DNA from: an uncultured Prevotellaceae bacterium
Lineage (GTDB): Bacteria; Bacteroidota; Bacteroidia; Bacteroidales; Bacteroidaceae
Assembly: GCA_902785945.1 (NCBI GenBank)
Contig: CADAAR010000012.1
Span: forward strand, 97,556 to 161,555
Direction: 5' to 3'
DNA: 64,000 bases
Made by a program: the position numbers and the translations under genes. Shown here piece by piece: positions 17,712 through 24,962 of the stretch. Positions within the stretch are counted from its first letter, which is position 1; every line of letters starts with the position of its first letter. The notes under the pieces were generated by a model. It was not told the origin of the DNA and did no database searches. It saw only the letters and a list, made by a program, of their open reading frames with translations.

Positions 17712-19604
17712 ATGAAGAAATGGACTATTGACGACTCTAAGGAACTCTACAACATCAACGGTTGGGGAACTTCCTATTTCGGCATCAACGACAAAGGTGA
17801 TGTTTACGTCACTCCCTGTAAGAACGGCACGCAGATTGACCTGCGTGAAGTGATGGACGAGTTGGCACTGCGTGATGTCACGCCACCTGTGCTGCTGCGT
17901 TTCCCAGATATCCTCGACAACCGTATCGAGAAAACCTGGAGTTGTTTTAAGAAAGCATCTGAAGAATACGAATACAAAGGCGAGAACTATGTCGTCTATC
18001 CCATTAAGGTGAACCAGATGCAACCTGTCGTCGAGGAAATCATCTCGCATGGTCGCAAATTCAACCTCGGTTTGGAGGCAGGTTCGAAGCCTGAGCTCCA
18101 TGCTGTGATTGCCATGCAGTGTCAAAGCGACTCCATCATCGTCTGCAATGGCTATAAGGATCAGAGCTACATCGAACTGGCTCTGTTGGCACAGAAGATG
18201 GGTAAGCAGATATTCATCGTCGTTGAGAAGATGAACGAATTGGAGATCATCGCCCGTGAGGCCAAGAAGATGAACATCCGACCCAATATCGGCATCCGTA
18301 TCAAACTGGCTTCCTCCGGCTCAGGCAAATGGGAGGAGAGCGGTGGCGATGCCTCGAAGTTCGGTTTAACGAGTGCGGAGCTTCTGGAGGCTCTGGAACT
18401 ACTCGATAAGAAAGGCATGCGCGACTGTCTGCGACTGATTCATTTCCACATCGGCTCACAGATTACAAAAATACGTCGTATCCAGACAGCTCTCCGCGAG
18501 GCCTCACAATTCTATATCCAACTGCATAAGATGGGCTATAATGTCGACTTCGTGGACTGTGGTGGTGGTCTTGGTGTCGACTACGACGGCACGCGCTCTC
18601 CTTCAAGCGAGAGTTCTGTGAACTACTCCATTCAGGAGTATGTCAATGACTGTATCTACACCTTTGTGGATGCCGCCAACAAGAACGACCTGCCTCACCC
18701 CAATATCATCACGGAGAGCGGTCGCTCATTAGCTGCCCACCATTCTGTGCTTGTCATCGATGTACTGGAGACAGCCTCTCTGCCAGAAATGCCAGAGGAG
18801 TTTGAGCCTGATGAGAATTCTCACCAGTTGGTGAAGGATCTCTATGACATCTGGGATAACCTCTCACCTCGCAACGTGCTCGAGGATTGGCACGATGCTG
18901 AGCAGATCCGCGAAGAAGTACTCGATCTTTTCTCGCATGGTATCGTGGATTTGAAGACCCGCGCTGAAGTGGAGGCTATGTATTGGAGTGTTTGTCATGA
19001 GATTCATGCCCTCGCCAAGAGTCTGAAGCATATCCCAGAGGAACTGATGAAGATCGACAAGCTCTTGGCCGACAAGTACTTCTGCAACTTCTCACTCTTC
19101 CAGAGCCTCAGCGACTCATGGGCTATCGATCAAGTATTCCCCATCATGCCCATCCAGCGTTTGGATGAGCGTCCCACACGAAACGCCACTATTCAGGATA
19201 TCACCTGCGACAGTGACGGTAAGATTGCCAATTTCACTACCAATCGCCATAACACCCACTCGTTGCCCGTTCATGCTCTGAAGAAAAACGAGCCTTATTA
19301 TCTGGGTGTGTTCCTCGTAGGCGCTTATCAGGAAATCTTAGGTGACATGCACAATCTCTTTGGTGACACCAATGCCGTACATATCTCTGAAAAGGACGGC
19401 ACTTACCACATCGACCAGATTATCGACGGTGAGACGGTAGAGGAAGTGCTTGAATACGTGCAATATAATCCCAAGAAACTTGTCCGTCAACTTGAAGTCT
19501 GGGTGGCTAAGAGTGTGAAGCAGGGCAAGATTTCACTCGATGAGGGTAAAGAATTTCTCTCTAACTATCGCTCAGGCCTCTATGGCTATACCTATCTGGA
19601 GTGA
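17712..19604 (+). CDS. speA: biosynthetic arginine decarboxylase
   Basis: PLP enzyme that converts arginine to agmatine, the first step of polyamine synthesis. The 630-residue length matches the biosynthetic fold-type III family. The PLP Lys lies in VVYPIKVNQMQPVVEEI near residue 100; other motifs are GLEAGSKPELHAVIAM, LIHFHIGSQI, VDCGGGLGVDYDG and the C-terminal PYYLGVFLVGAYQEILGD. It lies 24 bp after aroK and 22 bp before argB. Placing argB next to speA links arginine synthesis with its use for polyamines. Confidence 0.96.
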   Translation: MKKWTIDDSKELYNINGWGTSYFGINDKGDVYVTPCKNGTQIDLREVMDELALRDVTPPVLLRFPDILDNRIEKTWSCFKKASEEYEYKGENYVVYPIKVNQMQPVVEEIISHGRKFNLGLEAGSKPELHAVIAMQCQSDSIIVCNGYKDQSYIELALLAQKMGKQIFIVVEKMNELEIIAREAKKMNIRPNIGIRIKLASSGSGKWEESGGDASKFGLTSAELLEALELLDKKGMRDCLRLIHFHIGSQITKIRRIQTALREASQFYIQLHKMGYNVDFVDCGGGLGVDYDGTRSPSSESSVNYSIQEYVNDCIYTFVDAANKNDLPHPNIITESGRSLAAHHSVLVIDVLETASLPEMPEEFEPDENSHQLVKDLYDIWDNLSPRNVLEDWHDAEQIREEVLDLFSHGIVDLKTRAEVEAMYWSVCHEIHALAKSLKHIPEELMKIDKLLADKYFCNFSLFQSLSDSWAIDQVFPIMPIQRLDERPTRNATIQDITCDSDGKIANFTTNRHNTHSLPVHALKKNEPYYLGVFLVGAYQEILGDMHNLFGDTNAVHISEKDGTYHIDQIIDGETVEEVLEYVQYNPKKLVRQLEVWVAKSVKQGKISLDEGKEFLSNYRSGLYGYTYLE

Positions 19605-19626
19605 ATAGTAAATAATTTTCTACCGC

Positions 19627-20403
19627 ATGAAAGAGAAACTGACAATCGTAAAAGTAGGTGGGGCTGTGGTGGAAGACGAAGCCCAGCTCTCACAATTACT
19701 GAAGGACTTCAGTGCCATCGCTGGCAAGAAAGTCTTGGTGCATGGTGGAGGCCGTAAGGCCACAAAGGTGGCAGAAGCCCTTGGCATCGAGTCGAAGATG
19801 GTAGGCGGCCGTCGTATCACTGATGCCGATATGCTCAGTGTGGTTACGATGGTCTATGGTGGCTTGGTCAATAAGAACCTCGTGGCCCGTCTTCAGGCCA
19901 ACGGCGTCAATGCCTTAGGTCTCACAGGTGCAGATATGGATGTAATCCGCTCGCACAAGCGTCCCGTCAAAGATGGTGTCGATTTCGGCTTCGTAGGCGA
20001 TGTCGACAAAGCCAACGGCCAGATGCTCAGCAAACTCATCGAGGAAGGCATTACCCCTGTGATGGCGCCTCTGACGCATGACGGACAGGGTAACATTCTA
20101 AACACCAATGCCGACACCATTGCCAGCGAAACAGCCAAAGCCCTCGCTCCCTATTACGATGTTACGCTGATATTCAGCTTTGAGAAAAAAGGCGTTTTGC
20201 GCAATCCTGACGATAACGACTCGGTCATTCCTACTATTACGCGCGCGGACTTTATTAAATATAAAGAAGACGGCACCATCAGTGGTGGTATGCTCCCTAA
20301 GATAGAAAATGCTTTGGGTGCCATCGATAGTGGTGTTTCACGCGTCATCATCACCCTCGCCACTGCCCTCGACGGACAGAGTGGTACTATTATTCAAAAA
20401 TAA
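19627..20403 (+). CDS. argB: acetylglutamate kinase
   Basis: Phosphorylates N-acetylglutamate (or N-succinylglutamate in some Bacteroidetes) in arginine biosynthesis. The 258-residue amino-acid kinase has VKVGGAVVEDEAQL at the N-terminus, VLVHGGGRKATKVAEALG, NTNADTIASETAKAL and the C-terminal ISGGMLPKIENALGAIDSGV. It is the last gene of the topA operon: a terminator stem begins on its final codon. The substrate preference cannot be read from sequence by eye. Confidence 0.93.
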   Translation: MKEKLTIVKVGGAVVEDEAQLSQLLKDFSAIAGKKVLVHGGGRKATKVAEALGIESKMVGGRRITDADMLSVVTMVYGGLVNKNLVARLQANGVNALGLTGADMDVIRSHKRPVKDGVDFGFVGDVDKANGQMLSKLIEEGITPVMAPLTHDGQGNILNTNADTIASETAKALAPYYDVTLIFSFEKKGVLRNPDDNDSVIPTITRADFIKYKEDGTISGGMLPKIENALGAIDSGVSRVIITLATALDGQSGTIIQK

Positions 20404-20429
20404 GGCGAAAAATTATTTCGCCTTATTTT
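20400..20429 (+). terminator. terminator of the topA-argB operon
   Basis: Perfect 11-bp stem ATAAGGCGAAA/TTTCGCCTTAT (20400-20410 with 20416-20426) followed by TTTG. The argB stop codon lies within the stem. The U-tract is short, so some read-through into the sigma gene is possible. Confidence 0.75.
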
Positions 20430-20470
20430 GTAACTTTCACGTTTCTCAATCGTCATTATTATTAGAGAGG

Positions 20471-20986
20471 ATGAAAAAGATCAGTTTCCGGAACGACGTG
20501 TTGCCACTGAAGAACGAACTCTTCCGGCTCGCCCTCCGTATCACTCTCAACCGAGCGGAGGCAGAAGACGTTGTGCAGGAAACGATGATAAAGGTCTGGA
20601 ACAGGCGAGACCATTGGGATGAAATCGAAAGTATCGAAGCCTTCTGTCTTACCATCTGCCGCAACATCTCACTCGACAAGATGAAGAAAGCGGAAAACCA
20701 GAACCAAAGCTTACAAGAGGGGCACGATGCGCCCGATTTGAGCTACACATCCAATCCTGAGGAGCAGGCCATGCAGCGCGATCGCATCCAACTGATACGC
20801 CAACTCATCAATCATCTGCCAGAGAAACAGCGTAGTTGCATGCAGTTGCGCGACTTCGAAGGCAAAAGTTATAAAGAGATAGCACAGGTATTAGGCATCA
20901 GCGAGGAACAAGTAAAAATCAATATCTTCCGAGCCCGCCAGACCATCAAGCAAAAATTCATAGAAACAGAGGATTATGGACTATAA
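20471..20986 (+). CDS. ECF-type RNA polymerase sigma factor
   Basis: A 171-residue sigma-70 family factor of the extracytoplasmic-function group. Region 2 contains NRAEAEDVVQETMIKVWNRR (residues ~27-46) and region 4 contains LPEKQRSCMQLRDFEGKSYK and the helix-turn-helix EIAQVLGISEEQVKINIFRA. I chose ATG 20471 because the longer frame runs through argB and its terminator. A -7-like TAACTTTC lies at 20431-20438. Its 3' end overlaps the next gene by 11 bp, so sigma and partner are coupled. Confidence 0.92.
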   Translation: MKKISFRNDVLPLKNELFRLALRITLNRAEAEDVVQETMIKVWNRRDHWDEIESIEAFCLTICRNISLDKMKKAENQNQSLQEGHDAPDLSYTSNPEEQAMQRDRIQLIRQLINHLPEKQRSCMQLRDFEGKSYKEIAQVLGISEEQVKINIFRARQTIKQKFIETEDYGL

Positions 20987-21446
20987 ATACATCGAACAGC
21001 TCTTGGAGCGCTATTGGGAAGGTGAAACGACCCTGCAGGAAGAGGCCATTCTACGGACCTTCTTCAGTCAGGATGACGTGCCAGCCAATCTGATGAAATA
21101 TAAGTCACTTTTCGACTGCGGACTGCAGGAGGAAACCTTAGGCGATGATTTCGACGCCCGTATCCTCGAGAGTATTGGCGACGATGAGCCGAAGGCTAAG
21201 ATTGTTACACTGACCTCTCGTCTGAAGCCACTCTTCAAGGCAGCAGCTGTCGTGGCCATCCTCCTAACGATTGGCAATGCAGCACAGGCACCTTGGAACT
21301 ACGGATGGGACAATCCAAAAGACGAATATGCCAAATATCGTCAGCAGCAGGTGGACACCGTCAATATCCTGAGTCCCGTTCAGGCAGAAAATGTCACCGA
21401 CTCCGTCGTGACACCCAAGGCCGAGGAGTCATCTTATATTGAATAA
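20976..21446 (+). CDS. small membrane protein, probable anti-sigma partner
   Basis: A 156-residue protein overlapping the sigma gene by 11 bp. It has an N-terminal acidic segment (YIEQLLERYWEGETTLQEEAILRTFF, residues 4-29, with the WxGE-like pattern seen at the start of many Bacteroidetes anti-sigma factors), one predicted membrane helix near residues 88-108 (LFKAAAVVAILLTIGNA), and a short external tail. It lacks a FecR domain and a recognisable zinc-binding anti-sigma motif. Overlap with an ECF sigma gene and single-pass topology suggest a membrane-bound regulator of that sigma factor; this is inference. Confidence 0.75.
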   Translation: MDYKYIEQLLERYWEGETTLQEEAILRTFFSQDDVPANLMKYKSLFDCGLQEETLGDDFDARILESIGDDEPKAKIVTLTSRLKPLFKAAAVVAILLTIGNAAQAPWNYGWDNPKDEYAKYRQQQVDTVNILSPVQAENVTDSVVTPKAEESSYIE

Positions 21447-21545
21447 TTATTCTATGCTTTCTCTATAATAATCTAAACACATTATTAAAACAAGGAAACT
21501 GTGAAGTTTCCATTCTCTCAAATTTTCATAACATACTAACGTAGA

Positions 21546-21577
21546 GAGGGTTGCAAAAGCAACCCTCCTCTTTTTTT
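21546..21577 (+). terminator. terminator between the sigma-partner and CPBP genes
   Basis: Perfect 9-bp stem GAGGGTTGC/GCAACCCTC, loop AAAA, followed by CTCTTTTTTT. It ends the plus-strand sigma transcript; the CPBP stop codon on the minus strand sits in the T-tract. Confidence 0.87.
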
Positions 21578-22334
21578 ATTTCTGCATCCTCATGTTTAGT
21601 TGCAAGAGCGATGGAATCAGGATACATAGTGAGAAACCTACCGCCATCAACACATGCTGCTGACTGCCAAACAGATCTGTGGTGGTCATGTCTGGATTCG
21701 GATAGAAATTATAGAGGACATAGGCCACAGTATTGTTCACCCAATGGAACACCACGCCAGGCACGATACTGTCCGTACGGTAATAAAGCCATCCTAACAA
21801 CAGACCTATCAGCAACGTATGAGGAATTTGAGCTGGGTTCATATGGGCAGCACTGAACAAAACGGCAGAAATAAGAATCGCCACCCAAGGTCGGCTGTTC
21901 CATTTGAGCAGTGAACGCAGAATAGCGCCACGGAACACCAATTCCTCAGCCAACGGAGCCAGCAGCCCGACAACGAAATAACCATAACGATTACGCAAAA
22001 TCATGTCGAACTCCTCCTCCACGAAATTCGGAAGTTCAGGCATTTGTTCCTGAAGCCATGCGGAGGGGATAATAGTTCCCAAGGCTGCCAATACACACCA
22101 TACGAGCACGGCCCAGGGACGTGTCTGTATCCAATGGCGTGCCACCACAGCCCACTTCTGCCAAAGGAACAAAACCATCGTCGCCACACTGAAAAGCGTC
22201 ATCGTCAGAATAGTGCCCGTAACATCCAACACTGCACCAGGGCCCTTCCATAACAGATAAATGACCTGTATAATACCTCCAGCTATTATCTGAACTGCTA
22301 AAAACACAAACCAATAGATAATCGCATTCTTCAT
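21576..22334 (-). CDS. CPBP-family intramembrane glutamic endopeptidase
   Basis: A 252-residue polytopic membrane protein of the CAAX protease/bacteriocin-processing (Abi) family. The diagnostic motifs are present: EELVFRGAI near residue 130 (the EExxxR motif) and LFSAAHMNPAQ, then GLLLGWLYYRTDSIVPGVVFHWVNN. About seven hydrophobic segments are visible. The start overlaps the ribF stop in ATGA, so it is translationally coupled to ribF. The role of such proteins in Bacteroidales is generally unknown. Confidence 0.87.
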   Translation of the reverse strand: MKNAIIYWFVFLAVQIIAGGIIQVIYLLWKGPGAVLDVTGTILTMTLFSVATMVLFLWQKWAVVARHWIQTRPWAVLVWCVLAALGTIIPSAWLQEQMPELPNFVEEEFDMILRNRYGYFVVGLLAPLAEELVFRGAILRSLLKWNSRPWVAILISAVLFSAAHMNPAQIPHTLLIGLLLGWLYYRTDSIVPGVVFHWVNNTVAYVLYNFYPNPDMTTTDLFGSQQHVLMAVGFSLCILIPSLLQLNMRMQK

Positions 22335-23278
22335 ATCTCTGTTGTCTTAATGTCGTTATACAAAATATCCTCTGTTGTCTTCTTATCGCGTTCCAACTGC
22401 ACCACCAACGCCTCACGCGAATCAAACCGTTGCTCAGCCCGCAGACGACACACAAACTCTACCGTCATTGACTGACCATAGAGATTACCAACTGTTTTCA
22501 GTATATGCACCTCCAGCGTCTGTTGTTTACCCTCGAAAGTAGGGCGTGTACCGATATTCATCATCGCTGGCATCCGATGGTCGTCAACCATCGCCCAGAC
22601 GGCATAGGCACCACTGGCAGGAATCAGTTTCTCCTTGCTGTCAGGCTCCAGATTCGCTGTGGGGAAACCCAGTTCATGACCAATATGTTCACCTGAGACC
22701 ACACGTCCACTGATGGTATAACGACGTGTCAGCACCTCGGGCATCACTTCCACACGTCCCTCTTCTGCCAACAGTTGTCGAATAACTGTAGAACTGACAG
22801 CCATCTGGTTAGCCATCACTGCCACATCTCCACGCATCACATCAATACCAAGACGCTGACCATAACGCACATAGTCGTCGAATCCTTCTGTCCTGTCATG
22901 ACCAAAACGATGGTCGTAACCAGTCACTAAAAGTTCCACAGACAATTGGTCGCGCAGAATCTCTCGCATAAACGCTTCCGCAGAGAGTGCCGACAACTGA
23001 TGGGTGAACGGCAATACGATCACCTCTTCTACACCCAGCTCCTTCAGATATGTCTCTTTTTCCTCGAGCGTAGAAAGTACCTGAGGCTGGAAGGTTGGAT
23101 CGAAAAGCTGGCGTGGCAGACGGTCAAACGTCACAGCAATGGGTTTCAGTCCCCGCTGTCGAGCCTCACGCACCATCATCTTCACGAGCATCTGATGCCC
23201 GCGATGTACCCCATCGAAACAGCCAATTGTTGCTGCAGATGGTGTGGAAAGATGAATCTCTGGCGATAAAATCATCAT
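22331..23278 (-). CDS. ribF: bifunctional riboflavin kinase/FAD synthetase
   Basis: Converts riboflavin to FMN and FMN to FAD. The 315-residue protein has an N-terminal adenylyltransferase domain (ATIGCFDGVHRGHQMLV with the HxGH motif, and AVSSTVIRQLL) and a C-terminal riboflavin kinase domain (HIGHELGFPTANL, AMMNIGTRPTFEG). I start it at the ATG complement 23276-23278 (MMILSPE); a further start upstream would be a TTG lying inside the -7 box. The box TAACTTTG at complement 23288-23295 leaves only nine bases before the ATG. Translation is coupled to the CPBP gene. Confidence 0.95.
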   Translation of the reverse strand: MMILSPEIHLSTPSAATIGCFDGVHRGHQMLVKMMVREARQRGLKPIAVTFDRLPRQLFDPTFQPQVLSTLEEKETYLKELGVEEVIVLPFTHQLSALSAEAFMREILRDQLSVELLVTGYDHRFGHDRTEGFDDYVRYGQRLGIDVMRGDVAVMANQMAVSSTVIRQLLAEEGRVEVMPEVLTRRYTISGRVVSGEHIGHELGFPTANLEPDSKEKLIPASGAYAVWAMVDDHRMPAMMNIGTRPTFEGKQQTLEVHILKTVGNLYGQSMTVEFVCRLRAEQRFDSREALVVQLERDKKTTEDILYNDIKTTEI

Positions 23279-23287
23279 TATTGGGTG

Positions 23288-23335
23288 CAAAGTTACAAAA
23301 ATATTTGGAGATTTGACGTTTTTAATGTAACTTTG
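23288..23335. promoter_or_regulatory. divergent promoters for ribF and tRNA-Met
   Basis: Minus-strand TAACTTTG at complement 23288-23295 and plus-strand TAACTTTG at 23328-23335. A TTTG at 23304-23307 is 20 bp before the plus box, a fitting -33 element. Confidence 0.7.
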
Positions 23336-23367
23336 CAGCCGAAAACGACAGAAATGCCGATTTCACC

Positions 23368-23441
23368 GGACTTGTAGCTCAGTTGGTTAGAGCAACAGAC
23401 TCATAATCTGGAGGTCCCAGGTTCAAGCCCTGGCTGGTCCA
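23368..23441 (+). tRNA. tRNA with CAT anticodon, probably elongator tRNA-Met
   Basis: A 74-nt cloverleaf: acceptor GGACTTG/CTGGTCC (one mismatch), D-arm AGCTCAGTTGGTTAGAGC, anticodon loop CTCATAA, T stem CCAGG/CCTGG. The absence of initiator features (no 1-72 mismatch, no GGG/CCC anticodon stem) rules against fMet. A CAT anticodon could also belong to tRNA-Ile2, whose C34 is modified to lysidine. Confidence 0.88.
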
Positions 23442-23451
23442 CAAAAAGGAT

Positions 23452-23479
23452 AAGGGGCGTACCGATTGGTGCGCCCCTT
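23452..23479. terminator. hairpin between tRNA-Met and the LruC gene
   Basis: A 12-pair stem with one G-U (23452-23463 with 23468-23479) and loop GATT in the convergent space. The minus strand continues ATCCTTTTTG, so it most likely ends the minus-strand LruC transcript and perhaps the tRNA. Confidence 0.65.
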
Positions 23480-23484
23480 GTATG

Positions 23485-24774
23485 TTAGAATATCTGGTTG
23501 AAGGTTGGACTCGTATACCAGTCTATACACTTCGTACGGTCCATTGACCATTCTCCAAAGGAGCAGCCTAAGTTCATGTAGGCGCCAAAAAGAGTACCAT
23601 CCTTGCTATAGCCGATGTTCACGCCCTCCAAAGGATAACGGAACGAGGCATATGGAATCATCAGTGCCCAAGGTAGATTCTTACTTTTAGTCAACTTATA
23701 CTCACGCGTCACCTGGGCCTCACGGTCACGATAGCAATGCAACTCCCAAATCGTGCTATAATAGGGGCTAAGGACAAAGGGATCGAACATGCCTGGCGTG
23801 AAACCGTTAATGTTCTGATCCGCCTTGAAATAGACATGATAGATCTCAGTGCGCGTGGGGAGTACTTCATAATTGTCATTAGACAATTTCGACACATTAT
23901 ATTTCTTACGTTGGAAAATTTGATTTGTCACGCTCAAATCTTCGCCCATTGCCCAATGGGCATCTTCAAACAGATAAAGAAAAGCCTCTCCATTGCGGCC
24001 TGATTGCAACAGACTACTACTCTCAAATAACGGTGAAGCCATTTTCTGCAAAGGTACGTTATAGTGGGAACCACCTAAATCGAAAGAGCCGCCTCCCTCA
24101 ATGGTCACACTATCGATATCCTCAGCCTTATAGCCCACCAATCGCATGCCAGCAGCCAATTGCTTCGAGCCACCCACAGCGACCAGTTCTACCTCAATCT
24201 TCAGGTGACGGCTATCTACAACCTCACGCGACAAGCGCAAAACCACATCATTATAGTCATAGTCACCTGGTTCTGGCATCTCCTCCTCAAAGCAATACAC
24301 CAGTTTCTGCTGTACCAATCGGGCCTTGAGCGGCTTCTGCGATTCAGTAGACTTAACACCACTGAAATTCACCACCGTCGTCTCAACAGGAAAACTCACC
24401 ACCGTATAACTTCCCTTATCATCTACCAAGGCTGCATACAACTGATATATCCTTGTTGGCACCGTCGCAGCCAGCATGATTCGTCCGCCATCCTCAATGG
24501 GGCTTTCTGCCATTATTTCTGCATTAAGAGCCGTCAACGGATTATCAGACAGAATCTGGACCGACTTCACGCCAATATGCACATTTGCCTCCACCACATA
24601 GATATGATCTTGTGCCAATTCCCAGGTATGTTTGGCATCTACACTGTCCACAGGCGAGGCTTCGTCGATGATCTTATTGTAATCGTCTTCGTTGAACACA
24701 TCTTTATGACACGAAGTCAGCATCAGGCCACCAAGCAGACCTAATGTCATCAATAATTTCCTAGTGTACTGCAT
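23485..24774 (-). CDS. LruC-domain lipoprotein (first of three)
   Basis: A 429-residue predicted lipoprotein (signal MQYTRKLLMTLGLLGGLML then TSC). It carries the LruC/DUF4842-type core: the acidic motif GDYDYNDVVLRLSRE near residue 173, then VELVAVGGSKQLAAGMRL and a C-terminal beta-rich region ending around DGTLFGAYMNLG. The N-terminus has VDAKHTWELA, a variant of the DP..WGF motif of its two neighbours. Three ATGs stand close together; I use the one next to the signal peptide. LruC-domain proteins are surface or secreted in several phyla but have no assigned activity. The gene is divergent from the second LruC gene. Confidence 0.8.
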   Translation of the reverse strand: MQYTRKLLMTLGLLGGLMLTSCHKDVFNEDDYNKIIDEASPVDSVDAKHTWELAQDHIYVVEANVHIGVKSVQILSDNPLTALNAEIMAESPIEDGGRIMLAATVPTRIYQLYAALVDDKGSYTVVSFPVETTVVNFSGVKSTESQKPLKARLVQQKLVYCFEEEMPEPGDYDYNDVVLRLSREVVDSRHLKIEVELVAVGGSKQLAAGMRLVGYKAEDIDSVTIEGGGSFDLGGSHYNVPLQKMASPLFESSSLLQSGRNGEAFLYLFEDAHWAMGEDLSVTNQIFQRKKYNVSKLSNDNYEVLPTRTEIYHVYFKADQNINGFTPGMFDPFVLSPYYSTIWELHCYRDREAQVTREYKLTKSKNLPWALMIPYASFRYPLEGVNIGYSKDGTLFGAYMNLGCSFGEWSMDRTKCIDWYTSPTFNQIF

Positions 24775-24804
24775 CATTACCATGATTAATCACTAAATTT
24801 GCGC

Positions 24805-24905
24805 CAAAATTACAAAAATATTCGATAAAACGTGCAAAAAATAGGGTATTTTACAGAATTTAACGATTAAACTCTTGGATTTTCCCGAAAAATATACTAA
24901 TTTTG
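24805..24905. promoter_or_regulatory. divergent promoters of two LruC genes
   Basis: Minus-strand TAATTTTG at complement 24805-24812 and plus-strand TAATTTTG at 24898-24905, with leaders of about 25 and 50 nt. Confidence 0.6.
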
Positions 24906-24962
24906 CGCCCAAGGAATCTTTTCAAAGGAAAATTTAAGTTACGTAACAATATTAAAAATCTT

